Positions 43,299 through 52,301 of a stretch of 64,000 nucleotides of DNA are shown here, in pieces. This DNA comes from an uncultured Prevotellaceae bacterium (lineage in GTDB: Bacteria; Bacteroidota; Bacteroidia; Bacteroidales; Muribaculaceae): assembly GCA_900320245.1 (NCBI GenBank), contig ONRP01000007.1:27765-91764 (forward strand). Reading direction: 5' to 3'. Every line of letters starts with the position of its first letter. Within the stretch, counting starts at the first letter, position 1. The translations under genes and the position numbers were made by a program. The notes beneath the pieces are model-generated. The model saw only the letters and a program-made list of their open reading frames with translations. It was not told where the DNA came from and ran no database searches.

Positions 43299-44444
43299 TT
43301 ATCGCAGGATTTTGGCGTTGCCGTTGAAGGTGCAGATTTCGGCGGCAAGGTTGTTCATGTTGTGGAAACGGCTGTAGTCGGTGTCGGCGGGCACGCCGTT
43401 GACTGCTGCCATCGTGTCGAGGCCCCATGGCGCAAGGATGAGCAGGCTTCCGTTAGCGCAGGCCTCAAACCGCGCCCGCTCGGGTTTCCAATAGGGGGTG
43501 ATGGGCTCTTTCTGGATATGGATGAGGGGATAGCCGTTGTTGAGACATTCGTTTTTCATCATCAGTTCGCCATGCGAGATGCCGGGGGTGACCATCACCG
43601 TGGCTCCACGGAGGATGGCATCGACCCATTGCTGATGCTGGCGGGCATAGTCGGCGGTGTGCTCGTAGGGTTCCCTCGTGACGGGATGCAGGCGGTGGCA
43701 CTGCACCTGTACCTTGCTTGGCCACCTCAGCAGGAACAGATTGCCGAAGGTGCCATAGTCGCGTCCTCCAATCTGGACATGCAGGGTGCGCTGCATCAAC
43801 CGGGGCAAGGCACGGCGCAAAATGGCGCGGCGCGGGTTATCGTTGACGTAGGCAATCATCGCCTCGCGGTGCCGCTGGTCGAGGCACACCGTGTCGTCGT
43901 AATTCTCGTCGAAAAGCGGCTGCTGTTCCCTGCCCACCAGGGTGTAGTACTCCTGGCGCTGCCGCTTGGACAGGGCGCGGATGAGCGCGCCCTCGTTGTC
44001 GTGGTGGCGGGCCTTCTCGCGCAGCCATGCCGGCACTTGCGGGCTCGAGCAATCGACCGAGATCGGCCGATTGAAGGAATGGCCGTGGCCCTGTTGCTGC
44101 TGCCACTGGCTGGTGCAGACCGCCTTGAAAGCCTGGATGATGTCGCCCAGGCTCCATTGCATGCGCTCGAGCACTTCGAGCACACCATGGAAATGGTCGG
44201 GCATGCACACGCAGGCGTGTACTGCCACGCGGTTGCCGCGCGCCGCCTGTTTCTCGGGAGTAGCATCCCACGCCTGTTTCACCATTTCGCCCAGCGGTGA
44301 CGGTGCGACCTTGGGGTGATTGACATCATCGCCCAGGCGGCCAAGCAACGGCAACCTGTCGCTCACCACCAGCGTGATGAGATAGGTGCCCCTGCCGTAG
44401 TAGTCGTGCCCTGGATTGCGTGGACGATAAGATGCCGTAATCAT
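43299..44444 (-). CDS. RAYT-type HUH transposase with C-terminal Rossmann-like domain
   Basis: 381 residues. The Y1/HUH domain (1-205): YLITLVVSDR, then the metal motif H84-F-H86 in CMPDHFHGVLEV, and the LFDENYDDTV...AYVNDNP region with the likely nucleophile tyrosine around residue 199. Such proteins move REP-type palindromes by single-strand breakage. The C-terminal ~170 residues (SHGELMMKNECLNNGYPLIHI and NGSLLILAPWG) read like the DprA/SMF-type Rossmann domain found on some Bacteroidales RAYTs. Gene lies between two copies of a 75-bp repeat. Confidence 0.82.
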   Translation of the reverse strand: MITASYRPRNPGHDYYGRGTYLITLVVSDRLPLLGRLGDDVNHPKVAPSPLGEMVKQAWDATPEKQAARGNRVAVHACVCMPDHFHGVLEVLERMQWSLGDIIQAFKAVCTSQWQQQQGHGHSFNRPISVDCSSPQVPAWLREKARHHDNEGALIRALSKRQRQEYYTLVGREQQPLFDENYDDTVCLDQRHREAMIAYVNDNPRRAILRRALPRLMQRTLHVQIGGRDYGTFGNLFLLRWPSKVQVQCHRLHPVTREPYEHTADYARQHQQWVDAILRGATVMVTPGISHGELMMKNECLNNGYPLIHIQKEPITPYWKPERARFEACANGSLLILAPWGLDTMAAVNGVPADTDYSRFHNMNNLAAEICTFNGNAKILR

Positions 44445-44452
44445 TGGCTTGG

Positions 44453-44527
44453 TGTTGTTTCATTGAACTACAAAGGTACAACAATTGTTCAAAACATGGC
44501 GAAAAACCGATGAAAACTGTGGGTACC
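44453..44527 (-). repeat. 75-bp direct repeat, copy 2 (RAYT promoter)
   Basis: Copy of 43180-43254. -7 TACCTTTG (44478-44471) and palindrome AACAATTGTT (44480-44489) are intact; one of the two differences changes the -33 box from TTTG to TTCG (44503-44500), which should weaken this copy. The RAYT ATG is 9 nt from the repeat edge. Confidence 0.9.
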
Positions 44528-44576
44528 ACTTCGGGGCGGCACCATTTGCTGTTAAGGCACCAATAATGAACAAAAA

Positions 44577-44608
44577 GTTGCAAAATACAATTTTTTGTGG
44601 TAATTTTG
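44577..44608 (+). promoter_or_regulatory. Promoter of the S24/XRE regulator gene
   Basis: GTTG (44577-44580), 20-bp spacer, TAATTTTG (44601-44608); start codon 45 bp downstream. Divergent from the RAYT promoter. Confidence 0.6.
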
Positions 44609-44652
44609 CCGCGATAAAACACATTTTTCTCAACCTAAAAACAATATATCGT

Positions 44653-45342
44653 ATGGATCCTCAAAAGAATGCCGAGGTCATCGCAAGAATCAAGTACCTG
44701 ATGAAGGAGATGGGTGTCAGGCAAGTGCAGTTTGCCGAGCGCATCGGTGTCGACACCTCCAATCTGTCGAAATATCTCAATGCCCACATGCCGTTGAGCG
44801 AATCGCTGCTCAACCGTATCGTGGTGAACCTGGGCGTTTCCAAGGAGTGGCTGCTCGACGGCACCGACCTGCCCTTCGGCAAGACTCCCGTCCGCCTCGA
44901 CGCCGGCGAGGGCGGCAACCTGTCTGCTTTGGCTCCTGCCGGCACGCCCGTCTATGACGTGGATGCGACGGCAGGGACGGAATCGGGCCGCAACGGGTTG
45001 TTTGCCAACGAGAACATCGTGGGCTGGGTGAACCTGCCCAACATGAGTCCCAACTGCCGCATCGTGAGGGTCAGCGGCGACTCGATGACGCCCGTCATCA
45101 ACGACGGTGACTTTGTCGCCGTGCGCGAGTTGAGCAATCCCACCCAGATTTACTGGGGCCAGATCTACGTCGTGCAACTCGATGACTTCAGGCTGGTGAA
45201 GTACGTGCGCCGCCACACCGACCCCAACATGGTGGTGCTGCGCAGCGAGAACCCCAACTATGACGACATGGACGTGCGCCGCAGCGACATCCACGAGATG
45301 CTGCTCGTGCAGCATGTGCTCCATATCAATTCGCGATTGTAG
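44653..45342 (+). CDS. XRE-family repressor with S24 (LexA/CI-like) domain
   Basis: 229 residues from the ATG at 44653 (open frame runs further upstream but through the promoter). Helix-turn-helix at about 22-42 (VQFAERIGVDTSNLSKYL); C-terminal S24 domain with Ser144 in GDSM and Lys183, the self-cleavage pair, and a possible Ala107-Gly108 cleavage site. By family, a RecA-stimulated self-cleaving repressor. It is divergent from the RAYT gene, whose promoter and the hsdM promoter share a palindrome it might bind. Confidence 0.88.
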   Translation: MDPQKNAEVIARIKYLMKEMGVRQVQFAERIGVDTSNLSKYLNAHMPLSESLLNRIVVNLGVSKEWLLDGTDLPFGKTPVRLDAGEGGNLSALAPAGTPVYDVDATAGTESGRNGLFANENIVGWVNLPNMSPNCRIVRVSGDSMTPVINDGDFVAVRELSNPTQIYWGQIYVVQLDDFRLVKYVRRHTDPNMVVLRSENPNYDDMDVRRSDIHEMLLVQHVLHINSRL

Positions 45343-45351
45343 CCATCAGCG

Positions 45352-45386
45352 ATTGGCTGTGAGAGGTTTTTAAAAGAATAACTTTG
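45352..45386 (+). promoter_or_regulatory. Promoter of the M16 peptidase gene
   Basis: ATTG (45352-45355) and TAACTTTG (45379-45386), spacer 23 bp; ATG only 12 bp downstream. Confidence 0.55.
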
Positions 45387-45397
45387 ACTACTTGACA

Positions 45398-46612
45398 ATG
45401 ATCAATTACCATACATTGCCCAACGGCCTGCCCCTGGTACACGTGACCACCGCGTCACAGGTGGCCTGGTGCGGCCTCGCCATCAATGCCGGCAGCCGCG
45501 ACGAACGCGACGGCCATTACGGGCTTGCCCACTTTGTGGAGCACACCATCTTCAAGGGCACGAAGCACCGCCGCGCGTGGCACATCCTGAACCGCATGGA
45601 GCGCGTGGGCGGCGAACTCAACGCCTATACCACCAAGGAGGGCACGATGCTCTACTCGGTATTTCCCGGGCAGCACCTGCCGCGCGCCGTCGACCTGCTG
45701 GCCGACCTGGTGCAGTGGTCGATTTTCCCCCAGGAGGAACTGGACCGCGAGCGCGACGTGGTGCTCGAGGAGGCTGCCAGTTACCGCGACACGCCCAGCG
45801 ACGCCGTCTATGACGACTTCGAGGACCTGCTGTTCGCCGGCAGCGAGTTGGGTCACAACATCCTGGGCAAGAAGGAGGACCTGGAACGCCTCACCAGCGA
45901 GGACTGCATGAACTATCTCAAGACATTGTATGTGCCCGGTAACATGGCCTTCTTCTCGGTGGGTCCCGAGCGCCCCGAACGGGTGTTCCGCCTGGCCGAG
46001 AAATGCTTCGGAGCCATGAGCCACGGCATGGCCTCGCGCCACCGCACGGTGCCCCGCGACGTCGAGCCGTTCAACCGGGTGATGACGATAGGCACTCATC
46101 AGGCCCACACCGTGGTGGGAGCCCGCGTGCCCGCCATGGGACATCCGCTGCGCCACGCCCTGATGCTGCTGAACAACATCCTGGCGGGTCCCGGCATGAA
46201 CTCGCTGCTCAATGTGGAACTGCGCGAACGCCGCGGCTATGTCTACACCGTCGAGTCGACGCTCACCACATTGAGCGACTGCGGATGGATGGAAATCTAC
46301 CTGGGCTGCGACCCGGCCGACGTGCGCTCCAGCCTGCGCGTCATCAAGCGCATCACCGGCCAACTGGCTGCCGACCTGCTGCCCGCACGTCGCCTGGATG
46401 CCTACAAGCGGCAATACTGCGGACAACTGGTCGTGGCCTCGGATAGCACCGAGTTCCTGGCGATGAATGCCGGGCGCGGACTGCTCTACCGCGGCAAGGT
46501 GGCCACCGTCGACGAGACCATCGAGCGCATCCAGGCCGTCACCCCTGAACAGATAGCCCAGGCAGCCGCCTATCTGGCCGCCGACAGGCTGTCGAGCCTC
46601 ACTTTCCAGTGA
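45398..46612 (+). CDS. M16-family zinc peptidase (processing-peptidase type)
   Basis: 404 residues from ATG 45398 (the frame opens with TTG two codons earlier). Inverted zinc motif HFVEH at residues 45-49 in GLAHFVEHTIFKGTKHR, with the downstream Glu in RERDVVLEE. The rest fits the two-repeat M16 fold, including the GPGMNSLLNVELRERRGYVYTVES segment typical of active-site-free second repeats. No signal peptide, so it is probably cytoplasmic. Confidence 0.92.
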   Translation: MINYHTLPNGLPLVHVTTASQVAWCGLAINAGSRDERDGHYGLAHFVEHTIFKGTKHRRAWHILNRMERVGGELNAYTTKEGTMLYSVFPGQHLPRAVDLLADLVQWSIFPQEELDRERDVVLEEAASYRDTPSDAVYDDFEDLLFAGSELGHNILGKKEDLERLTSEDCMNYLKTLYVPGNMAFFSVGPERPERVFRLAEKCFGAMSHGMASRHRTVPRDVEPFNRVMTIGTHQAHTVVGARVPAMGHPLRHALMLLNNILAGPGMNSLLNVELRERRGYVYTVESTLTTLSDCGWMEIYLGCDPADVRSSLRVIKRITGQLAADLLPARRLDAYKRQYCGQLVVASDSTEFLAMNAGRGLLYRGKVATVDETIERIQAVTPEQIAQAAAYLAADRLSSLTFQ

Positions 46613-46627
46613 TTTTAAACATGATTA

Positions 46628-46659
46628 TTTGCAGGTTTGGCAAAGAATAACTACTTTCG
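46628..46659 (+). promoter_or_regulatory. Promoter of the GT2 gene at 46703
   Basis: TTTG (46628-46631), 20-bp spacer, TACTTTCG (46652-46659), one base off consensus. Confidence 0.6.
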
Positions 46660-46702
46660 TCATCGATTTGTTGAACACGTAGCGACAAGACAATAAGCGA
46701 CA

Positions 46703-47659
46703 ATGAAAAAGATATCCGTACTCATACCGTGCTACAACGAGGAGAAAACGCTGCCGTTGCTCTATCCTGAACTGGTGAAACTCATGGAGGGACTGCCCGA
46801 CTATGAGTGGGAAATCATGTTCGTCAACGACGGCAGTGCCGACAACACGTTGCACATCCTGCAGCAGTTGCGGCAGCAGGACAAACGCGTCAACTATGTG
46901 GACCTGTCGCGCAACTTCGGCAAGGAGGTCGCCATGCTCGCGGGCTTTGACTATGTCACCGGCGACTGCATGGTCATCGTCGATGCCGACCTGCAGGACC
47001 CGCCCGCACTCATTCCCGAGATGCTCAAGTATTGGGAAGAGGGCTACGAGGATGTGTATGCACGGCGCCGCACGCGTGGCAAGGAGAGTTGGCTGCGCAA
47101 GTGGCTGTCCATCAAGTTCTACAAACTGCTGCAGCGCACGTCGCGCTTTGACGTGCTGCAGAATGTGGGCGACTTCCGCCTGCTGGACCGCCGCTGCATC
47201 AACGCCCTGAAGCGCATGCGCGAGAGCGAGCGTTACACCAAGGGCATGTTCTGCTGGATAGGCTTCAACAAGAAAGAGGTGGAGTTTGACCGTGGCGACC
47301 GTGTCGCCGGCTCGTCATCGTGGGGCTACAAGCAGTTGTTCTCGCTGGCTATCGACGGCATCACGTCATTTACCAGCGCGCCGTTGCGCATCTCCACGTT
47401 TGTCGGCTTTGTGGTGTCGATGCTCGCCTTCATCTACATGATTTATGTCTTCATCAAGGCCCTCATTTGGGGCGACCCGGTCCAGGGCTACCCCTCGATG
47501 GTGATTCTGATATTGTTCCTGGGCGGCATCCAACTGTTGTCGCTGGGCATCATCGGCGAATACATCGGCCGCATCTACAACGAGACCAAGAACCGGCCCG
47601 ACTACATCGTGCGCGAGTTCAACGGTGTTCCCGACATGGGGGACGAACACAAGGACTGA
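46703..47659 (+). CDS. Family 2 glycosyltransferase, GtrB/DPM1-like
   Basis: 318 residues. Catalytic domain 1-225 with VLIPCYNEEKTLP, VNDGSADN and the metal motif DADLQDPP (about 93-100). The C-terminus has two membrane helices (about 228-255 and 265-290). This is the pattern of polyprenyl-phosphate glycosyltransferases, which make lipid-linked sugars for later transfer across the membrane. The DUF6056 membrane proteins at 48403 and 52302 could use such lipid-linked sugars. Confidence 0.9.
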   Translation: MKKISVLIPCYNEEKTLPLLYPELVKLMEGLPDYEWEIMFVNDGSADNTLHILQQLRQQDKRVNYVDLSRNFGKEVAMLAGFDYVTGDCMVIVDADLQDPPALIPEMLKYWEEGYEDVYARRRTRGKESWLRKWLSIKFYKLLQRTSRFDVLQNVGDFRLLDRRCINALKRMRESERYTKGMFCWIGFNKKEVEFDRGDRVAGSSSWGYKQLFSLAIDGITSFTSAPLRISTFVGFVVSMLAFIYMIYVFIKALIWGDPVQGYPSMVILILFLGGIQLLSLGIIGEYIGRIYNETKNRPDYIVREFNGVPDMGDEHKD

Positions 47660-47705
47660 CAAAGAACGGACAACGGACCGAAATGGCATCATTTTTGGCA
47701 AAATA

Positions 47706-47737
47706 TTTGCAGGGTTGTGCCGAAAGGTGTAATTTCG
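47706..47737 (+). promoter_or_regulatory. Promoter of frr
   Basis: TTTG (47706-47709), 20-bp spacer, TAATTTCG (47730-47737); ATG 62 bp downstream. Confidence 0.6.
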
Positions 47738-47799
47738 TGACCGCTATAACGATAAATAGACTACATCACAACAAAAACAACAATAAAAAACATTAGACT

Positions 47800-48360
47800 A
47801 TGAACGACGTGAAATTTTATCTCGACGCAGCCGAGAAGAAGATGCAGGAAGCCGTGGATTTCCTCGATGACACCCTGGCACACATCCGTGCCGGCAAAGC
47901 CAACGTGAAGATTCTCGACGGCATCCGTGTGAACTACTATGGCAGCCCCGTGCCCATCGACAACGTGGCCAACGTGAGCACCCCCGACCAGCGCACCATC
48001 GCCATCATGCCCTGGGAGCGCAATATGATCGGCACCATCGAGAAGGCCATCATCGACAGCAACGTGGGTATCATGCCCGTGAACAACGGTGAGGTGATCC
48101 GCCTGAACATCCCGCCCCTGACCGAGGAGCGCCGCAAATTGCTCGTCAAGGACTCCAAGGCCGAGAGCGAGAAGGCCCGCGTGAGCATCCGTAACGCCCG
48201 CCGCGAGGCCATCGAGGGTTTGAAGAAGGCCGTCAAGGAAGGCATGAGCGAGGACATCAGCAAGGATGGTGAGGAGAAGGTGCAGAAGATTCATGACAAG
48301 TTCATGAAGAAGATTGACGAAATCTTCGCTGCCAAGGAGAAAGAAATCCTGACGGTTTAA
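47800..48360 (+). CDS. frr: Ribosome recycling factor
   Basis: 186 residues, normal length. Releases ribosomes after termination together with EF-G. Signatures: HIRAGKANVKILDGIRVNYYGSP and LTEERRKLLVKDSKAESEKARVSIRNARR. The gene sits between the GT2 gene and a DUF6056 gene. Confidence 0.98.
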   Translation: MNDVKFYLDAAEKKMQEAVDFLDDTLAHIRAGKANVKILDGIRVNYYGSPVPIDNVANVSTPDQRTIAIMPWERNMIGTIEKAIIDSNVGIMPVNNGEVIRLNIPPLTEERRKLLVKDSKAESEKARVSIRNARREAIEGLKKAVKEGMSEDISKDGEEKVQKIHDKFMKKIDEIFAAKEKEILTV

Positions 48361-48402
48361 TTGACCGTTTCCACTCCCTGAACAGTAGGGATAACAACAA
48401 CG

Positions 48403-50076
48403 ATGGATCTGGCCAAGATGATGGAATCGCCTGGCCACAGGCGCTGGCATGATGCCGCCTACTGGGTGGTGCTGCTGGCGGCCTGTGTGGTGATGTATGT
48501 GATGAACACCCTGACGCCCTTCAAGGAGGACGACATGGCCTACTCAGTCATCCCCAGCGGTTCGCTGCGGGAGTTCTGCTCATCGCTGGTCGACCATTTC
48601 ATGACCACCAACGGCCGTTTTGCCGATGTGGTGGCTAATCTGTTTTGCGCCGTCCTGGGCAAGCCGGTCTTCAACGTGTGCAACGCACTGGTGTTCGGCT
48701 TGATGGCTCACTTGGTGGCGCTGCTCAGTGCGGGACGCCGTTCGCTGATGGCCCTGGCGTTGTTCCTCGCCGTGGTGGGTGTTTGCTATCCCGTTCCCGG
48801 TGAGACGATGTTGTGGGTGGCAGGCAGTTGCAACTACCTGTGGGCCGTCACGGCATCGCTGGCACTGATTTACTATCTGCTGAACCATAAGGACGGTCCT
48901 CTGGGCTGGGGCCGGGCAGCCTTGCTGCTGTTGGGCGCTTTTGTCGCGGGCAACTTCAACGAGGCGACGTCTTTTGGCGTGTTTGCGGGCCTGTTCCTGT
49001 ACTATGCTTTCAACCGCCGCAAGGTAGACCGCCGCGTGGTGATTGCCATGGTGGGCTATCTGCTGGGTGTGGTCATGATTGTGGCCTCGCCGGGCGCCTG
49101 GTCGCGCCTGGCCGAAGAGAGCGGCGAGGCCAACTCGGGCCTCATTGGTCTGTTGTCGAGCCACTGGTATATCTTTAACGAGAAGATGTGGCGTTTCTAC
49201 ACCCCGCTGACCGCATGCGCGGCGGGCTTGGTGGTTCTGCTGAGCAAGGGCTTCGGCATGGTGCGCCGTTCGATGTGGACCTACTTGTTCGTGTGCTTGG
49301 TGCTGTTCATGTTTGCGATGGGTTTTCGTGTAATCAACGAGCGCGCCTATGCTGCGCTGGTTACAGTCGGTTTCATCATCACGGCAAGGACGGCCTGCTG
49401 GCTGCTGTCGCGTTGGCCCTGGGCCCGTATGGCGGTCGCTGCCGGCGCGTTGGCCATGAGCGCCTATGCCACCGTCCATGCCTACGGCCCGGTAAAAGCC
49501 TACAAGGCGTTTGAGGACGGTGTCGTCAGCGACATCGTCAAGGCTCCGCGCGAGGCGGTGCTGCTTGAGCGCCGTTTCGACGGTTACAGCCGTTTTGTAT
49601 TCCCGCTGCGCTTCGTTTCGTCCGAGACGTTCATGCGCGAGAATGTCTATTGTGCCTACTACGATAAGGACAACGTGCAGTTTGTCAGCGACTCGGTCTA
49701 TGCGCGTTACCATCAGGGTCGCCTGCTCGACGGCGCCGTCGAGGCACCCGTCAAGACCGACCGACCTGACATTGTCAATACCATGCTGACGATTCCCGGC
49801 CAGGAATATATGGTCATCACCCTCAATGTGGATACGATGCCCTTCACGTCACAACAGGCCAGTTATGTCGTGTCCGCCCTGTCACAGGAGGAGATGGAGT
49901 TCCGCAACAACTATGGCCTGTTCACCGACCACACGCCCCAAGGTTTCTACCCCTTGCGTTACCAGGACCGCCTCTTGCTCATATTCCCGTCGGTAAGCGA
50001 CAGTGTAGAACACATCGAATTCCCGATTGACAATCTTGAGCCGCCCACCCATGTGACTCTTCATCTCAAACAATGA
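48403..50076 (+). CDS. DUF6056 multi-pass membrane protein
   Basis: 557 residues, about ten membrane helices in the first 370, then a soluble C-terminal region. The opening segment KEDDMAYSVIPSGS and TTNGRFADVVANLFCAV, and GNFNEATSFGVFAGLFL, are shared with the gene at 52302 (DDYGFSTIM, YNGRFLVHTVVQW, GSLQESFSIGIAAGLLV). An acidic pair at the first loop and the overall layout recall GT-C glycosyltransferases, so a lipid-sugar-using transferase is plausible but unproven. Confidence 0.75.
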   Translation: MDLAKMMESPGHRRWHDAAYWVVLLAACVVMYVMNTLTPFKEDDMAYSVIPSGSLREFCSSLVDHFMTTNGRFADVVANLFCAVLGKPVFNVCNALVFGLMAHLVALLSAGRRSLMALALFLAVVGVCYPVPGETMLWVAGSCNYLWAVTASLALIYYLLNHKDGPLGWGRAALLLLGAFVAGNFNEATSFGVFAGLFLYYAFNRRKVDRRVVIAMVGYLLGVVMIVASPGAWSRLAEESGEANSGLIGLLSSHWYIFNEKMWRFYTPLTACAAGLVVLLSKGFGMVRRSMWTYLFVCLVLFMFAMGFRVINERAYAALVTVGFIITARTACWLLSRWPWARMAVAAGALAMSAYATVHAYGPVKAYKAFEDGVVSDIVKAPREAVLLERRFDGYSRFVFPLRFVSSETFMRENVYCAYYDKDNVQFVSDSVYARYHQGRLLDGAVEAPVKTDRPDIVNTMLTIPGQEYMVITLNVDTMPFTSQQASYVVSALSQEEMEFRNNYGLFTDHTPQGFYPLRYQDRLLLIFPSVSDSVEHIEFPIDNLEPPTHVTLHLKQ

Positions 50077-50110
50077 TCTGGTCGGCAGATTGTCGGCCCG
50101 CACAATTGCC

Positions 50111-51040
50111 TTAATGGGCAGAATTCTCGTTGTCGTGCATCAGCGTCAACTCGTACTGTTTCCAGTGGTTGCGGCTGATGACCTCGAGAATCATCCCTCC
50201 CACCCACAGCAGCATGGCCAGCAGAGCGATGAAGCCGCTAACGATAAGGGTCGGGAAACGGGGCACCAGTCCTGTCTGGAAATACTCTATCAATACCGGG
50301 ATGAACAGTACCAGCGCGATGACCAGCAGCACCAGCGCGATGATGCTGAAAAAACGCAGCGGGCGATGCTCGCCAAATAGCGCCAGGGCGGTCTTGATGG
50401 CCTGGTAGCCGTCGCCGAAAGTGCTCAGTTTAGAGTGGCTGCCCGCAGGCCGCTCCTGGTAATCGACGGGCAGCGAGTCTACCTTGAAACTGTGCTCCAA
50501 CGCATGAACCGTCATTTCGGTCTCCACTTCAAATCCTTGGGAACGCAGCGGGAAATTCCTCACGAAGCGGCGGCTCAGGGCACGATAGCCAGTGAGGATG
50601 TCCTGCACATTGCTGTGGCACATCCAGTTGATGAGGCCGCGCATCAACCGGTTGCCGAAGTTGTGGAAACGGCGCTGGTTTACGGTGAAGTAGGTTGACG
50701 AAAGGCGGTCGCCGATGACCATGTCGGCCCCGTCGTTCAGTACTTTGTCGCACAGGGCGCGGGCCATGCCGGCAGGATAGGTAGCGTCACCGTCAACCAT
50801 CAAGTAGCAGTCGGCATCCACGGCCCTGAACAGGGTGCGCAGCATGTTGCCCTTGCCCTGGCGTGGCTCACTCACCACGGTGGCTCCTGCCTGGCGTGCG
50901 GCTTGGGCGGTGCCGTCGTGGGAATTGTTGTCGCCCACTACGATGACGGCTTCGGGCAGGGTCTCGGCAAACTCGCGCACCACTTGACCGATGGTGGCTG
51001 CCTCGTTGTAACACGGTATGACTACTGCGATTCGGTTCAT
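50111..51040 (-). CDS. Family 2 glycosyltransferase, dolichyl-P-glucose synthase-like
   Basis: 309 residues. Catalytic domain with VVIPCYNEAATIGQVV, VVGDNNSHDGT (unusual DNN in place of DDG) and DGDATYPAG; the C-terminus has two membrane helices (about 240-262, 270-295). Likely loads a sugar on a polyprenyl phosphate. Its start codon overlaps the stop of the upstream minus-strand gene, and the heptamer array there is part of that gene's 3' end. Confidence 0.88.
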   Translation of the reverse strand: MNRIAVVIPCYNEAATIGQVVREFAETLPEAVIVVGDNNSHDGTAQAARQAGATVVSEPRQGKGNMLRTLFRAVDADCYLMVDGDATYPAGMARALCDKVLNDGADMVIGDRLSSTYFTVNQRRFHNFGNRLMRGLINWMCHSNVQDILTGYRALSRRFVRNFPLRSQGFEVETEMTVHALEHSFKVDSLPVDYQERPAGSHSKLSTFGDGYQAIKTALALFGEHRPLRFFSIIALVLLVIALVLFIPVLIEYFQTGLVPRFPTLIVSGFIALLAMLLWVGGMILEVISRNHWKQYELTLMHDNENSAH

Positions 51041-52266
51041 TAGTTTAGCGTTAAGGGTTTAGCGTTTAGAGGGGAGTTGTAGAGGTGGCGCCAAAAGAGG
51101 GCTACGCCGATGGCCAGCACGACAAAGGTGCGCCAGGTGAAGTGCAGGTGGTGCCAGGTGTGTTCCAGCAGGACGAGAGTCCAAACGAAACTCGACATCG
51201 CCACAAGCAGCATCCAACTGCAACGCTGCAATGCCTCGCGGGAGCGTTTCAGCAAGAGCGTGACGGCAGTGACCAGGACTGCCGTTGCCGCAAGTGCCGC
51301 GAGGGTTATCTTGAGGCACCAGCGCATATAGTCCTGCTCGCCGTGTCCCACGGTGCGTTGAGTCACGGCACCCATCGCGTCCTGGAAGGCGGCGTGACCC
51401 GTGACGAGCGCTGCCAGTGCCCATTTAGTCGCCCACAGCAGCCCATAGCCGGCCAGCCATGCCAGCGCCAGGATAATCACGGTGCGCCAGGTGTGACGGG
51501 GTCGGCGGTAGAGCATGTACACCGTCAACGGCACTGCCATCGCCACCATGGGTGTGGTGAGCAGGTCCATAAAGGCTGTGGTGGCACCAATGGCGAAAAA
51601 CAGCAACACGGTGTTCTCCCATCGTCTGGTGGAACGGCTCCACCACAGGATAAGCAGTGAGGCGATGAGGGCGATATAGAAGGTGGGTACATAGTTCAGG
51701 CAGAGGGGCACGCTGGGAATCATCACGGCGGCGATGGGCAGTGTGATGATAAGGGCGTCGGCGGGGTGGACCTGTCGCCATAACGCGATGAGCAGCAACA
51801 TCAGCAAGATGGCCAGCAACACCGCGTTGATGATGCGGATGCCGTGGACATCGGTCACGCACAGCAAGGGCCGCACGATGACTTGGTTGCCATGCCAGTA
51901 GCGGCTGTAGATGACCGTCTGCAACCGGCTGTCGTCTTTTCCCTCAAGCATCTGCTTGGCTCCGTCGATTGGTGAGGAGTCTTTCATGACGAACTTGTCA
52001 CTCATGGCCGACTGTAGCGGGTGGTCACTGTCGGCCATATAGGCGATGCCCAGGATGACGCAGTCGCTGAAGGAGCCCAGTTTCCACGGCTCCCATGGTC
52101 CGGCATGAGCCGTGAACATCTTGCCGCCGGCAGTCACCTCATCGACCGATGTGCTCACATTGTGCTCGATGGCGCTAGTGGGTATAGAGAAAGCCGCTGT
52201 CACTGCCGCTGTGAAGACGAGCGTCAGCAGCAGGTAAGTCATCAATATGCGCAACCACAGCCTCAT
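51040..52266 (-). CDS. Multi-pass membrane protein, unknown
   Basis: 408 residues with about ten hydrophobic helices; I do not recognise a family. Between the first two helices is a soluble loop (about residues 25-120) on the outer face, similar in layout to GT-C proteins. Its last residues (NAKPLTLN) are encoded by a heptamer repeat array, and its stop overlaps the ATG of the next gene as TAATG. Minus-strand neighbours are a GT2 gene and a DUF6056 gene. Confidence 0.65.
   Translation of the reverse strand: MRLWLRILMTYLLLTLVFTAAVTAAFSIPTSAIEHNVSTSVDEVTAGGKMFTAHAGPWEPWKLGSFSDCVILGIAYMADSDHPLQSAMSDKFVMKDSSPIDGAKQMLEGKDDSRLQTVIYSRYWHGNQVIVRPLLCVTDVHGIRIINAVLLAILLMLLLIALWRQVHPADALIITLPIAAVMIPSVPLCLNYVPTFYIALIASLLILWWSRSTRRWENTVLLFFAIGATTAFMDLLTTPMVAMAVPLTVYMLYRRPRHTWRTVIILALAWLAGYGLLWATKWALAALVTGHAAFQDAMGAVTQRTVGHGEQDYMRWCLKITLAALAATAVLVTAVTLLLKRSREALQRCSWMLLVAMSSFVWTLVLLEHTWHHLHFTWRTFVVLAIGVALFWRHLYNSPLNAKPLTLN
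51046..51066 (-). repeat. Heptamer array at the GT2 start, inside the upstream gene
   Basis: Minus strand: AACGCTA, AACCCTT, AACGCTA, then AACTA plus the ATG of the GT2 gene. The array codes for the C-terminus of the 51040-52266 protein and ends 5 nt before the GT2 start. Confidence 0.8.
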
Positions 52267-52301
52267 TTTAGTCAGGAGTTAGAAATACCGCCAGCCCATT
52301 G

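Noticed and set aside
43212-44300. Plus-strand open frame of 362 codons opposite the RAYT gene
   Set aside because: Antisense of the transposase; the opposite strand has the HUH motif and the promoter.
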